The translations under genes and the position numbers were made by a program. This document shows, piece by piece, positions 42,957 to 52,012 of a stretch of DNA of 64,000 nt. The DNA comes from Candidatus Nitrosotalea okcheonensis (GTDB taxonomy: Archaea; Thermoproteota; Nitrososphaeria; Nitrososphaerales; Nitrosopumilaceae). Every line of letters starts with the position of its first letter. Position 1 is the stretch's first letter. The notes beneath the pieces are model-generated. The model worked only from the letters and a program-made list of their open reading frames with translations, did not search any database and was not told where the DNA came from. The DNA is taken from positions 1,203,396 through 1,267,395 of the forward strand of contig NZ_LT841358.1 in the NCBI RefSeq assembly GCF_900177045.1, in the 5' to 3' direction.

Positions 42957-44113
42957 TTTATCAAAACCATTTCCTTTTGCACAATTGCGTCATCAGTCTC
43001 GTTTAGATCCATTTCAATAGACTTGTTCTTGACACAATAGAGAAGATACGGAAGATAAAAAGTTGAAAATGTACTGCGTGATACGTGCATTTGTCTTGCA
43101 AGATTCCCAGTCAATCCCTTGATCGCCATGCCATCCCATCTTATTCTATTAAGGACGGGCCATGGAAGGTTAAATTTAGAATATTTTATTGCCATTCCCG
43201 GTTTGTATAATTTTAATAAAATACCGTCTAAATAGCGTAAGAGCCGCCACTCCTGTTTTTTCATTATTTTTCCATACAACATATCAGCTTCAGACAAGAC
43301 GTCGAGCATTTCCTTGAGCGCGGTTGTAGGCAAAGAGCTTGTTATTATACTAGAGTAAAATGAATTAATCTTTTCTCTAGGATCAATCCTCAGGGAATAA
43401 AGTATTACCTTAGCTTCTTCAGAAGATTTGGCATTAAAAAATAGATTTACGGATTCTTCCACATCATTTGTTTCATACGACTTGTCAAGTTGAGGTTCAA
43501 ATCCTCCAGATAGTGCCTGAGCAGAATTTAGAATAGACCTAATATCACCACGTGAATCAATAATCATTTTTATCATGTTACCAATTTTTATTGATGCACC
43601 TTCCCGTTTCAGAATTTCTTCAATGTATAATCTCATCAATCTAGGAGGAAGAGGTCTGAGTTTTACGGTGGTTGTAGCTTTTTTTATGGTTTTCATCTTG
43701 TCAGACGAGTCAGAATTTGCTGCAAGAATTATTGGTATTGTAGATTCCTTTAGTATGTCAACTAGTGCATCGACACCACCAAAATCAGCTCTTCCATGTA
43801 TTCCATCTACTTCGTCAATGAAGATCATTGGATTTCCAAGTACGCTACGGTTACCAAGGATTGGGTTGAGAATTTCTTGAATTTTCTGTTTACTTCTTAC
43901 GTCACTTGCATTCATACCAATTAGATCATAGCCAAACTGCTTTGCCCCCAACACAGCCATGGTTGTTTTCCCTATACCGGGCGGACCAATTAATAGAATG
44001 GGTTTTGTTCCTTTGATCCATTTACCAAGCCACTTTACAAATGACTCTTTTGCTTCTTCATTTCCAACCATCTCAAGCAGGTTCTTTGGCCTATATTTCT
44101 CAGACCACATCAT
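42953..44113 (-). CDS. rfcL: Replication factor C large subunit
   Basis: A 386-residue AAA+ clamp loader subunit. WSEKYRPKNLLEMVGNE opens the protein, Walker A is GPPGIGKTT (43-51), Walker B FIDEVDG (98-104), and sensor 1 is LAANSDS. With RfcS it loads PCNA. It is on the short side for archaeal RfcL, and the C-terminal tail lacks an obvious PIP box. It follows the gene at 44120 by 6 bp and overlaps the zinc protein gene by 4 bp. The small subunit is not in the window. Confidence 0.93.
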   Translation of the reverse strand: MMWSEKYRPKNLLEMVGNEEAKESFVKWLGKWIKGTKPILLIGPPGIGKTTMAVLGAKQFGYDLIGMNASDVRSKQKIQEILNPILGNRSVLGNPMIFIDEVDGIHGRADFGGVDALVDILKESTIPIILAANSDSSDKMKTIKKATTTVKLRPLPPRLMRLYIEEILKREGASIKIGNMIKMIIDSRGDIRSILNSAQALSGGFEPQLDKSYETNDVEESVNLFFNAKSSEEAKVILYSLRIDPREKINSFYSSIITSSLPTTALKEMLDVLSEADMLYGKIMKKQEWRLLRYLDGILLKLYKPGMAIKYSKFNLPWPVLNRIRWDGMAIKGLTGNLARQMHVSRSTFSTFYLPYLLYCVKNKSIEMDLNETDDAIVQKEMVLIK

Positions 44114-44119
44114 ATCAAA

Positions 44120-45238
44120 TCATTTGGGAATTTTCGATTGGAATTCTTTCCACATTTTTTCTTTTGAAAGTTGATTAAACCAATACATGTTGTAATGTTC
44201 TACGGTCAGAAAGAGAAACTCAAGAAAGTCCTTGTGCGAGAAATTCTCAGGTAATAACTCCAGAGCAAGTCTTGCCTCTCCTAGATAAATATCACTCTTT
44301 TTCATAGTAAAATCAAATCCTTTTTGAACATCACCTGTAAGGAATGTGTAATAGAGAGGCCATGAAGGAACTTTAACAAATTTATTTTTTATAGAATCTT
44401 CAATTTCATTTCCACACCCAACAGATTCTGCAGCTTTTGCCATTCCAAGATAAAAAATTTCGCCAAGCGGGAATCTTGAAAGAGTCATATTCTTTCCAGC
44501 AGTTCCCATTACTGCTCTATATTTTTTATAACATTGAATCATCTCTTCTTCAGATATGCTTTTAGGATTCATTTTTAATTTAAAATCTATGTATTGGCCC
44601 ACCCTTGCATCTTTAAAGCCTCTTTCAAATTCTTCCAATACTTCCTTACCTCCAACAGAAATCTTGTCTCTAGCAAGTTTCAGAATGTATGGATTCATCA
44701 GCTTGTAATCATCCAAAAACTCTACATCTTCATCCTTGTCCATTATTCTATCCATCGGTTCACTCAGATCAATTGCTATTATGTGACCATCAATGATATC
44801 AGTTTTTTTCTTTGTATCATTGTCATCACCAAAGTATTGAGTAGAGGCATCATACAATGCACTAAAAACTGGAAATGTCATTTTAACAAAATTAGAATTG
44901 AGTATTCTTGATACCCTATCTAAAAGAGTATCATAGTTTTCTAATCTCTTTCGTACCTCATCTATCTGTGATTTTTGAAGAATTATTTCAATAGAGCCTA
45001 CTTCTTTGGCAAATTTTTCTTGAGTTTCAAACGGATTAGGATCAGATTTTATCTCTCTCAGCAGATCTTCGGCAAATCTTTTGGTGAATTTTGGAAACTC
45101 CTCCTCTGCTTCCTTTTTATATTTGTCAAATAGTCGATATCCCTTGCTTTTGAACAATGCCTGTTTTACAATGTCCTTTCCCGGCTTGGTGGACAATAAT
45201 GCCTCCTTACTAAAGATAGACTCATCTTTACTGCTCAC
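44120..45238 (-). CDS. Hypothetical protein, first gene of the rfcL operon
   Basis: A mostly helical soluble protein of about 372 residues that I do not recognise. It is rich in Lys, Glu and Asp; charged helices alternate with an acidic loop near the middle (DKDEDVEFLDDY). There are no nucleotide-binding or metal motifs, and no signal peptide. The frame is open to a TTG at 45250, but the GTG at 45238 lies about 25 bp from a gctatttatgc box (45258-45268), so I use it. Its position upstream of rfcL with only 6 bp between them suggests a role linked to replication. Confidence 0.6.
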   Translation of the reverse strand: MSSKDESIFSKEALLSTKPGKDIVKQALFKSKGYRLFDKYKKEAEEEFPKFTKRFAEDLLREIKSDPNPFETQEKFAKEVGSIEIILQKSQIDEVRKRLENYDTLLDRVSRILNSNFVKMTFPVFSALYDASTQYFGDDNDTKKKTDIIDGHIIAIDLSEPMDRIMDKDEDVEFLDDYKLMNPYILKLARDKISVGGKEVLEEFERGFKDARVGQYIDFKLKMNPKSISEEEMIQCYKKYRAVMGTAGKNMTLSRFPLGEIFYLGMAKAAESVGCGNEIEDSIKNKFVKVPSWPLYYTFLTGDVQKGFDFTMKKSDIYLGEARLALELLPENFSHKDFLEFLFLTVEHYNMYWFNQLSKEKMWKEFQSKIPK

Positions 45239-45323
45239 ACAATGGCACAACTTTTTTGCTATTTATGCATTCAGCCTCTTTTTTATTACTTAAAATAAAT
45301 TAGGACTGGGAAAAGAAAAGATT

Positions 45324-46136
45324 GTGAAAGTAATTAACGTTTTAGAAGAGGCTGCAAAGAGAGTACACAAGAATGTAAAACATCTAGCAGGAACAAAGGA
45401 ATCCGGTACAGATCATGGAATGGGAGCAGGTGGAGATATTTCTCGCAGAATTGACATTGTAGCAGAAAAGACTGTTCTTGATTACCTTCGTGAGATAAAT
45501 TTTGAGTGTACGGTATTTGGAGAAGAATGTGGTATTGTTAAATTGTCACCAAATCCAAAAGGATTTATCATAATGGATGCAATTGACGGCTCAACTAATG
45601 CAGTAAGAGGTTTACCATTCTTTTGTTGTTCACTAGCATACACACCTGAAGACAAACTAAGTTCTGTAACAGATGGAGTAGTGATGGATCTACATAATGG
45701 AGATTTGTATTCAGCATCAAAAGGCAAAGGGGCATATATGAATGGAAAAAAAATTCAGGTTCACAAAGAAAAACCAATTTACTTTGTTGTTGGTGTTGAT
45801 ATTTCTGGAATTTCACCAGATGTACTCCCACAACTAGCGCCAATTCTTTCAGCATCAAACCATGTAAGACATTTTGGAGCTGTAGCACTTGAACTTGCAA
45901 TATTTGCTCGCGGACTGGTCGATGTATTTGTAGATCTAAGAAAAAAATTAAGAATCACTGATGTTGCTGCGGGATATCTCATAGCATCAGAAGCTGGTGG
46001 ATATGTAGTTGATGAAAATGGTATGCCACTTGACTCAAACCTGAGCTATGACAAGAGAATTTCATTCATAGCCGCTGCAAATGAAGAAACACTTGCGGAT
46101 GTAAGGAAAAAACTAGGTTTATCACCCAAGATCTGA
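45324..46136 (+). CDS. Inositol monophosphatase family / archaeal fructose-1,6-bisphosphatase
   Basis: A 270-residue lithium-sensitive phosphatase family enzyme. The first metal motif is GEECG (about 65-69), the second MDAIDGSTNAVRG (about 85-97) and the third ITDVAAGYLIASEAGG (about 211-226). Archaeal members often hydrolyse both inositol-1-phosphate and fructose-1,6-bisphosphate, so it may serve gluconeogenesis or inositol lipid synthesis. The start is a GTG at 45324 with TATA-like taaaataaatta about 26 bp upstream (leaderless). Confidence 0.88.
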   Translation: MKVINVLEEAAKRVHKNVKHLAGTKESGTDHGMGAGGDISRRIDIVAEKTVLDYLREINFECTVFGEECGIVKLSPNPKGFIIMDAIDGSTNAVRGLPFFCCSLAYTPEDKLSSVTDGVVMDLHNGDLYSASKGKGAYMNGKKIQVHKEKPIYFVVGVDISGISPDVLPQLAPILSASNHVRHFGAVALELAIFARGLVDVFVDLRKKLRITDVAAGYLIASEAGGYVVDENGMPLDSNLSYDKRISFIAAANEETLADVRKKLGLSPKI

Positions 46137-46179
46137 GATTTAGTTTTTGAGTTGTCTTATTCCCGAGAAAAATTTATGG

Positions 46180-46286
46180 CGCCCTTGGCGGGATTTGAAC
46201 ACGCGTCGAGGCCGTGACAGGGCCCCATTCTAGACCGGGCTTTACGAGGATTGGAATTGACCACATCCCCTCTATACTACAAGGGC
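46180..46286 (-). tRNA. tRNA-Asp (GTC) with a ~32-nt intron in the D-loop
   Basis: Acceptor GCCCTTG pairs with CAAGGGC. Anticodon stem GGGCC/GGCCT encloses CTGTCAC, anticodon GTC. The D region carries about 32 extra bases (46240-46271) between GTATAG and CCCGGT. They contain a hairpin with GGAT/ATCC and TGG/CCA around TCAATT. Removing them gives 75 nt. CCA is encoded at 46179-46177. The body is imperfect: T stem GCGTG/CCCGC has one mismatch, and the D stem GTAT/GAAT is weak. Confidence 0.85.
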
Positions 46287-46384
46287 GTTGAAATACTGTC
46301 AAAGAAAATCTGAGTTTAAAGCTTTCTTTTCGTTAAAAAATTTTGTAAAAGACTAAATTATACACAACTATGACCCTTCGCTAT

Positions 46385-46458
46385 GGGTTCGTAGCTCAGC
46401 CAGGTAGAGTACCGGACTTTTAATCCGGCTGTCCGGGGTCCGAATCCCCGCGAACCCG
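46385..46458 (+). tRNA. tRNA-Lys (TTT)
   Basis: A 74-nt intron-less cloverleaf. Acceptor GGGTTCG pairs with CGAACCC. Anticodon stem CCGGA/TCCGG encloses CTTTTAA, anticodon TTT. T arm CGGGG-TCCGAAT-CCCCG has C at position 55. There is no encoded CCA. TATA-like taaattatac at about 46354-46363 lies about 26 bp before the 5' end, so transcription would begin at the mature end. Confidence 0.95.
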
Positions 46459-46544
46459 CTATTTCATAGGTCTATTTCTGAGGCTTGGAATACTGTCATA
46501 AAGCATCATTGTATACTCGAGTACCAAAAATAGAAAAATTCTAA

Positions 46545-46754
46545 CTAACTTAGGTTCAGTTCTGGAAACTCTGCTTGCTTGATTCCCAAGTCATGCTGGA
46601 GTGTTCTGATCTTCTTTGCATATTCAGCCATTCGGGTGTTATCACTCTGTACCTTGGCGATTTTGTATCCACGCCAAGCTTTTTTGAGTGCACCCCATGT
46701 CTGACCTGCAGTGTAGTTAGGGTTGTTTGTTTGCGGTTGTACGAATTGATACAT
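46545..46754 (-). CDS. Small conserved-looking hypothetical protein
   Basis: A 69-residue soluble protein. The N-terminus is Asn/Gln/Pro rich (QPQTNNPNYTAGQTWG). The rest is basic and helical (ALKKAWRGYKIAKVQSD, MAEYAKKIRTLQHDLGI) and could bind nucleic acid. The function is unknown. An AT-rich box near 46776-46784 lies about 26 bp before the ATG. The 144-bp gap upstream to argH is AT-rich with no further gene seen. Confidence 0.6.
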   Translation of the reverse strand: MYQFVQPQTNNPNYTAGQTWGALKKAWRGYKIAKVQSDNTRMAEYAKKIRTLQHDLGIKQAEFPELNLS

Positions 46755-46898
46755 ACTAGAAAATGAGTTGTAAAAATCAAATATCAGTACATATGTTAAG
46801 TAAAATCAATATAAAAGTCAAGTTTTTCATATTAAATTCAGACATTTATCAATTTTATCTATAAAAACTTTCAATTCTTGAATATTTTTTGAGGTATT

Positions 46899-48368
46899 TT
46901 AGGTTTTGTTTTTTATCAGAGTGTTTACAGCATTTTCCAGACTCTCAATTGCTTCTCTCACTTCATTTGTTCTCTTGCGTGTACCCATTACATATGCCTG
47001 GATCTTTCTTTTTCTATCAGCAATCATTCTTTGCTGTTCATGTTTACCAGAAGATCCTTGGGACTGTCTAGTTTCAAGTGATGATTCGGGAGTTGTGGAC
47101 TGGATAATTTTGTAGAGATCCTTTGAATCAATTTCATTAGATGGAATTGTTTTTTTTATTTCAGATATGGATAATTCAGTTAGGGATTTTTTTGATTTAT
47201 CTGCCATTTGTACAAGATGTCCAACTATTTTGTGTGATACTCTAAATGGTATACCTTTTCGTACCAAATGTTCTGCAATATCAAGAGAGATTGAGAACCC
47301 ACCATCAATTGCTTGTCGTAGTTTTTTCTCATTTACAGTCATGGTTTTAAGAAGAGAATTGATGACAATCAATGATGATATTATTATCTTGGAAGTTGGC
47401 CAAATTGAGACCTTGATTTGTTGAAGATCCCTGTTATATCCAGATGGGAGGCCCTTTAGATTTGACAATATTGCCATCTGATATCCTATCACTTGTGCAG
47501 TTTTTCCACGGATGAGCTCAAGTATATCAGGATTTTTCTTTTGTGGCATGACACTTGACGTAGAAGTAAACTTGTCTGATAGTTCAAGAAAAGAAAATTC
47601 TGAGGTAGACCATATGATAAAATCTTCTGCCATCCTACTCAGATTTGTCATCATGATGGAAGAGTTGCTCACATATTCTGCAACAAAGTCTCTTGATGAA
47701 GTTGCATCAATTGAATTCTCAACCAGCCCCTTGAATCCAAGCATTTTTGCAGTAAATTGTCGATCAATTGGGATACTGGTACCCCCAACAGGACCTGCGC
47801 CAAGAGGGGATTCATTGATTCTACCATATGTAACATAGAACCTGTCAAGATCCCGAAATAGAGCATCAGCATATGCCAAAAGAAAGTGAGAGAACAACCC
47901 AACCTGAGCCTGTTGAAGATGAGTATACAGAGGCACAATCGTATTTTGGTGCTTTTCTGCTAGTTGTATCAGTGTAGATATAGTTTCGTTTAAGCAAAAA
48001 CAGACAATATTGACATCATTTCGTATCTTCATACGCATGTCAAGTGTTACCTGATCATTTCTTGAGCGCGCAGTATGCATCTTTCCACCAGCTTCTTTTC
48101 CTGCTTTTTTTATCACTAGAGACTCGATTAGTTCATGAATGTCTTCGGCCTCTGACTCTGCAGAAAAGTCTTCTTCTTTTAGTTTCTCCAAGGCATCAAG
48201 AATCTTTCCTGCTTCTGGTTTTGTTATTATTTTATTGTTAAAAAGCATCAATGTGTGAGCCTGACTTCCAAGTATATCGTACAATGCAATTTGAAAGTCA
48301 TCTGAAATTGATGAAAGAAATTCTAATGTGTTTTCATCTAGTTTTCCTTCTAATCTAGATCTGTACAT
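46899..48368 (-). CDS. argH: Argininosuccinate lyase
   Basis: A 489-residue fumarase/aspartase superfamily enzyme, last step of arginine synthesis. The signature loop is SSVMPQKKNPD, and HTARSRNDQVTLDMR and QQAQVGLFSHFLLAY are also typical. The C-terminal region is somewhat longer than usual, with a basic stretch (HEQQRMIADRKRKIQAY). The frame opens at 48401, but the ATG at 48368 (MYRSRLEGKLDENTLEF) is correct for the family, and TATATATA at 48389-48398 is about 26 bp upstream. Other arg genes are not nearby. Confidence 0.95.
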   Translation of the reverse strand: MYRSRLEGKLDENTLEFLSSISDDFQIALYDILGSQAHTLMLFNNKIITKPEAGKILDALEKLKEEDFSAESEAEDIHELIESLVIKKAGKEAGGKMHTARSRNDQVTLDMRMKIRNDVNIVCFCLNETISTLIQLAEKHQNTIVPLYTHLQQAQVGLFSHFLLAYADALFRDLDRFYVTYGRINESPLGAGPVGGTSIPIDRQFTAKMLGFKGLVENSIDATSSRDFVAEYVSNSSIMMTNLSRMAEDFIIWSTSEFSFLELSDKFTSTSSVMPQKKNPDILELIRGKTAQVIGYQMAILSNLKGLPSGYNRDLQQIKVSIWPTSKIIISSLIVINSLLKTMTVNEKKLRQAIDGGFSISLDIAEHLVRKGIPFRVSHKIVGHLVQMADKSKKSLTELSISEIKKTIPSNEIDSKDLYKIIQSTTPESSLETRQSQGSSGKHEQQRMIADRKRKIQAYVMGTRKRTNEVREAIESLENAVNTLIKNKT

Positions 48369-48388
48369 CAATTTAGGAAATAGAATGG

Positions 48389-48398
48389 TTATATATAG
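48389..48398. promoter_or_regulatory. Shared palindromic TATA box of argH and the MIP18-like gene
   Basis: TTATATATAG is the only TATA-like element in the 50 bp between the two divergent ATGs. Its centre is about 25 bp from the plus ATG at 48419 and about 26 bp from the minus ATG at 48368. Both messages would be leaderless and fire from the same box in opposite directions. Confidence 0.6.
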
Positions 48399-48418
48399 CA
48401 TAGACGCTTTTTTTATTT

Positions 48419-48739
48419 ATGTCACAGGCATCTCAAGACCTGAGAAGACAAATTTTTGATGAACTAACAAAAGTGGTTGATCCAGAAATAAATGTCTCAA
48501 TAATGGAACTTGAGCTAGTCGATAATATCGATATAGCAGGATCAGAAGTTAAAATTGATCTGCATTTGACTAGTCCATTTTGTCCAGCAATATTCGGATT
48601 CAAGATTGCACAGGATGTACATGACAACTTGCTCAAGATAGATGGAATTAACGATGTAAAAGTAAATGTTTCAAATCATTTCATGGCAGAAGCCATAAAC
48701 AATCAGGTAAACACTAGCAAGAATCCCAAAAAGCCTTAG
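48419..48739 (+). CDS. MIP18/DUF59-family Fe-S assembly protein
   Basis: A 106-residue protein of the SufT/MIP18 family. The core has KVVDPEINVSIMELELVDNI, then LTSPFCPAIFGFK where the single Cys of the family is kept, and VKVNVSN. Members assist maturation of Fe-S proteins; targets may include the many Fe-S proteins in this region, such as the SDH complex encoded next to it. It is divergent from argH. The tail is Asn/Lys rich. Confidence 0.82.
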   Translation: MSQASQDLRRQIFDELTKVVDPEINVSIMELELVDNIDIAGSEVKIDLHLTSPFCPAIFGFKIAQDVHDNLLKIDGINDVKVNVSNHFMAEAINNQVNTSKNPKKP

Positions 48740-48743
48740 AATA

Positions 48744-49517
48744 TTATTTTCTAAACCCCAAAAGATATCCCCTGAGCAATTGTATTGCCATTGCAGGGTC
48801 TACACCTTTTGGACATACATGACTACAGGATCCAGCAAAGTGACATCTCCATATACCATGAGAATCATCAATGATTTTTAATCGGTCATCTTTTCCTTTA
48901 TCCCTATTATCTGCCACATATCTATAAGCTTGTGCAAGCCCCTGAGGGCCTATAAATGACGTATCTGTAGCCATGGTTGGACATGCAGAGTTACACAGAC
49001 CACATTTAATACAGTAAGAGAACTGGAGAAACTTTTCAAGATCCTGCGGTGTTTGTATGAATTCCTTTGATTCTGATGTTACTTCAGAGTCTTCTCTGAT
49101 GATAAAGGGTTTCATTTTTTTGTGGTTTGTGATTAGTTGTTTAAAATCGACTGCAAGATCCCGGATTATTGGAAAGTTGTTCATTGGTTCAACTGTTATA
49201 ACATTTGAGCTTAATTCTGAAATCTTTGTGTAGCATGCCAACGCTGGCTTTCCATTTATTTTCATTCCACAAGAACCACATGATGCTTGCCTACAGGAAT
49301 ATCTCACTGCTATAGAGTGGTCAAAATTTTGTTTTACATACAATATTGCTTCCAAAACCGTAGTCCATTTCTGAACTGGAATCTGAAATTCTGAGAATGC
49401 TGACTCTTGTCCTTCTGAAGGATTAGACCTAGATATTCTAAGAGTTATGGTATTTGGCTGGTTAGTAGTTTTTGCATTTGATTCTTCAGGCGGTTTTGGT
49501 GCCGTTACAACTGCCAT
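48744..49517 (-). CDS. sdhB: Succinate dehydrogenase iron-sulfur subunit
   Basis: A 257-residue three-cluster subunit. The 2Fe-2S motif is CRQASCGSCGMKING with a later CYTK. The 4Fe-4S motif is CIKCGLCNSACP. The third cluster region is CHFAGSCSHVCPKGVDP. The N-terminal 25 residues are a Pro/Asn/Thr-rich extension. It passes electrons from SdhA to the membrane anchors. Last gene of the operon sdhA-C-D-B, 2 bp after sdhD. Confidence 0.95.
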   Translation of the reverse strand: MAVVTAPKPPEESNAKTTNQPNTITLRISRSNPSEGQESAFSEFQIPVQKWTTVLEAILYVKQNFDHSIAVRYSCRQASCGSCGMKINGKPALACYTKISELSSNVITVEPMNNFPIIRDLAVDFKQLITNHKKMKPFIIREDSEVTSESKEFIQTPQDLEKFLQFSYCIKCGLCNSACPTMATDTSFIGPQGLAQAYRYVADNRDKGKDDRLKIIDDSHGIWRCHFAGSCSHVCPKGVDPAMAIQLLRGYLLGFRK

Positions 49518-49519
49518 TT

Positions 49520-49864
49520 CTAAGAAACCCCCATTCCCGCCATCAATATAGTTCTTGAGCCATATGCAATCAATGCCGCCATAGCTGCAAGAGATCCATA
49601 GTTAATCATTTTTTCATATGTTGAACCTTGTTTTAATTCCAAGAGGATTACTCGAAGGCCGTTGAAGCCATGCACTGAAAGCAGAATTAGTACAGCTTCT
49701 AGCATCAATGCATATGGAAGAAAATGATAGTTTGCAATCACGTTTTGATATTGTAGTGAATCAGAAAATTTCTGTGACATTCTCATCAATATGTGTACAG
49801 CAACAAGTGCCACAGCTCCTAATGCTGTACCATAATGTATTTTCATGATAATGCTTTCTCGCAT
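49520..49864 (-). CDS. Succinate dehydrogenase membrane anchor (SdhD-like)
   Basis: About 114 residues with three membrane helices (roughly 8-28, 42-62, 88-108). HYGTALGAVALVAVHILMRM has a His that could bind heme, and HGFNGLRVILLE is the family loop of SdhC/SdhD anchors. The frame is open to 49894, overlapping sdhC, but the ATG at 49864 begins one base after the sdhC stop, so it is preferred. Confidence 0.8.
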   Translation of the reverse strand: MRESIIMKIHYGTALGAVALVAVHILMRMSQKFSDSLQYQNVIANYHFLPYALMLEAVLILLSVHGFNGLRVILLELKQGSTYEKMINYGSLAAMAALIAYGSRTILMAGMGVS

Positions 49865-49865
49865 C

Positions 49866-50300
49866 TTAATCACCAAATAGTACTGATGCACCATACATCA
49901 TGGCTAGAGCTGCAAGAGCAATTGAAACCCAGATACAAAGTCGTTGTTTATAGTTAAGTGATGCTGCCTTGTATGGATATTCTGGTTGTCCAGGTTTGCC
50001 AACCCCTATACCTCCATGGCCTAGCATGACTCTAATTCCATTTGCAGTGTGAAACACACACATGCCAATTACCAGTGTAAGAAAGATGTGTCCTTGTGGA
50101 GTTTGTGTGAATTCTAGCATCTTGTCCCAAGCTATTTTCCCGTTAACAATTGTGCTAGTTTCATAAATATGACCTATCAAATATGCAAGTAATCCAAGTC
50201 CGGTAAGCCTCTGTAACCAGTATGCAACACGTTCTATTCCATATCTGGTCGGGTTTGCCATTCCCTTTATGCCTTCACGGTTTGACAATCTTTCTGCCAC
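49866..50300 (-). CDS. Succinate dehydrogenase cytochrome b anchor (SdhC-like)
   Basis: A 144-residue membrane subunit with three helices. YWLQRLTGLGLLAYLIGHIYETST carries the Ser/Arg and His pattern of SdhC, and FHTANGIRVMLGHGG is the second family motif. It anchors the complex and forms the quinone site. The GTG at 50300 shares one base with the sdhA stop; an internal ATG at 50261 (MANPTRYGIERVAYW) is possible. Confidence 0.85.
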   Translation of the reverse strand: MAERLSNREGIKGMANPTRYGIERVAYWLQRLTGLGLLAYLIGHIYETSTIVNGKIAWDKMLEFTQTPQGHIFLTLVIGMCVFHTANGIRVMLGHGGIGVGKPGQPEYPYKAASLNYKQRLCIWVSIALAALAMMYGASVLFGD

Positions 50301-52012
50301 TAGTATTTCCTCTCCACTGGCTTGTATTTAGTAATAGTTACAGGATGTGTCTTTAGAACTGGTTCCTTAGTATCATAATACACAAGAGTATGATGTAGAA
50401 AGTTCTTATCGTCCCTATCAGGATAGTCAACTCTCGCATGTGCACCTCTTGATTCCTTTCTTGCAATTGCACCCATTAGAATAACTTCGGCAACACGAAA
50501 CATAGAATCAAGCTCCATAACATTTGTGAAGTTTGTGTTATACTCTTTAGCTTTATCATCAACATGTTTCCAAGTTTTTTGTTGTAGTTGTCGCACTTGT
50601 TTCAATCCCTCAATTAGATTGCTTTCAGTCCTGAAGACATAAGCTTTTGAATTCATAATATCAGTCAATTCCTGGCGTACTTCGTATGGGTTTACACTTC
50701 CACTTCCTCGGAAAATTCCATCGTAGATTCTTTTTTCTTCAGTAGCAATCAAGTGCATTGGAAAAGGTGGTTGAGGCTTCCCCTCAAGAACATATTTTGC
50801 AGCTAGTTCACCTGTGATCTTTCCCCATACAATACACTCGGACGTGGAGTTTGCCCCTAGTCTATTTGCACCATGAACACTATTGCATGCAACTTCACCA
50901 GCTGCCCATATTCCTTGTATTTCCGTTGCACCATCTATGTTTGTATGAATTCCTCCCATCATGTAATGACATACCGGTCTGACATCGATTGGTTCAGTTA
51001 CTGGATCTATACCAGAAAATTTTAAGGAAATTTCTCTTATTGCAGGAAGTTTTCCGATAATTACTTCCTTACCAAGGTGTGTCAAATCTAGTTTTAGGCA
51101 TTCCACACCTGTTTCATTTTTGAAACCCCGACCCTCATTAATTTCTGTCATCATAGCACGTGAAACCACATCTCTTGAAGCAAGCTCAAGCTTGTTGGGA
51201 GCATATTTTTTCATAAATCTCTCCCCATCTTTGTTTATTAGATAACCGCCTTCACCTCTAGCAGCTTCTGTAATCAAAATTCCAGATGGTAATATTCCAG
51301 TGGGATGAAATTGGACAAATTCCATATCTTTTAATGCCATTCCAGCACGATATGCCATGTCTAACCCATCAGGAGTTGAAGCTAATGAATAAGTTGAAAA
51401 ACTATAGACTCGTCCTGCTCCACCAGTTGCAATAATCAATGCTTTTGCCTTGAATGTATAAAAATTACCATTTGATAGTTCGATTGCTGTAATGCCGCAG
51501 AAGCGTTGACCATCGTGAATTATAGATGTAACAAACCATTCATTGTAGAATTCTATGTTATCAAATTTCTGACAAGTATCATACAAGGTCTGCATCTCGT
51601 AGAATCCAACTTTATCTTGAGCATATGTTGCACGGCTAAAGCTATAACCTCCAAATGGTCTCTGACCAATTTTTCCATCTTCCCTTCTAGACCAGGGCAT
51701 CCCCCAATGTTCAAGTTGATATATTTCAGACGGCATTTCTGAAACTAGTCTTTCAATGACGTCTTGATCTCCAAGAAAGTCGCTTCCTTTTACAGTATCA
51801 TATACATGGGATTCAAGAGAATCTCCTTCTTCAGGATATAAAACAGCCGCTGTTCCGCCTTCAGCAGATACAGAGTGTGAACGCATGACTTGAAGTTTTG
51901 AAATAACTCCAATCTTGATCTTTGAACTTACCTTTGATGCTTGAATTGCTGCTCTGAGACCAGCAAGGCCAGAACCTACTATCAAGAGATCAAGTTCTAT
52001 GCTGTTGACCAT
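50300..52012 (-). CDS. sdhA: Succinate dehydrogenase flavoprotein subunit
   Basis: A 570-residue flavoprotein oxidising succinate to fumarate. The dinucleotide motif is DLLIVGSGLAGLRAA. The FAD-linking His lies in RSHSVSAEGGTAAV, and the substrate loop has FVQFHPTGI and ARGEGGYLINKDGERFM. RPVCHYMMGGIHTN and the C-terminal ARKESRGAHARVDYPDRDD are typical. It is first of four genes; TATA-like ataaatatg at about 52039-52047 is upstream. The 242-bp gap to 52255 holds the two divergent promoters and AT-rich DNA with nothing else I can support. Confidence 0.96.
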   Translation of the reverse strand: MVNSIELDLLIVGSGLAGLRAAIQASKVSSKIKIGVISKLQVMRSHSVSAEGGTAAVLYPEEGDSLESHVYDTVKGSDFLGDQDVIERLVSEMPSEIYQLEHWGMPWSRREDGKIGQRPFGGYSFSRATYAQDKVGFYEMQTLYDTCQKFDNIEFYNEWFVTSIIHDGQRFCGITAIELSNGNFYTFKAKALIIATGGAGRVYSFSTYSLASTPDGLDMAYRAGMALKDMEFVQFHPTGILPSGILITEAARGEGGYLINKDGERFMKKYAPNKLELASRDVVSRAMMTEINEGRGFKNETGVECLKLDLTHLGKEVIIGKLPAIREISLKFSGIDPVTEPIDVRPVCHYMMGGIHTNIDGATEIQGIWAAGEVACNSVHGANRLGANSTSECIVWGKITGELAAKYVLEGKPQPPFPMHLIATEEKRIYDGIFRGSGSVNPYEVRQELTDIMNSKAYVFRTESNLIEGLKQVRQLQQKTWKHVDDKAKEYNTNFTNVMELDSMFRVAEVILMGAIARKESRGAHARVDYPDRDDKNFLHHTLVYYDTKEPVLKTHPVTITKYKPVERKY

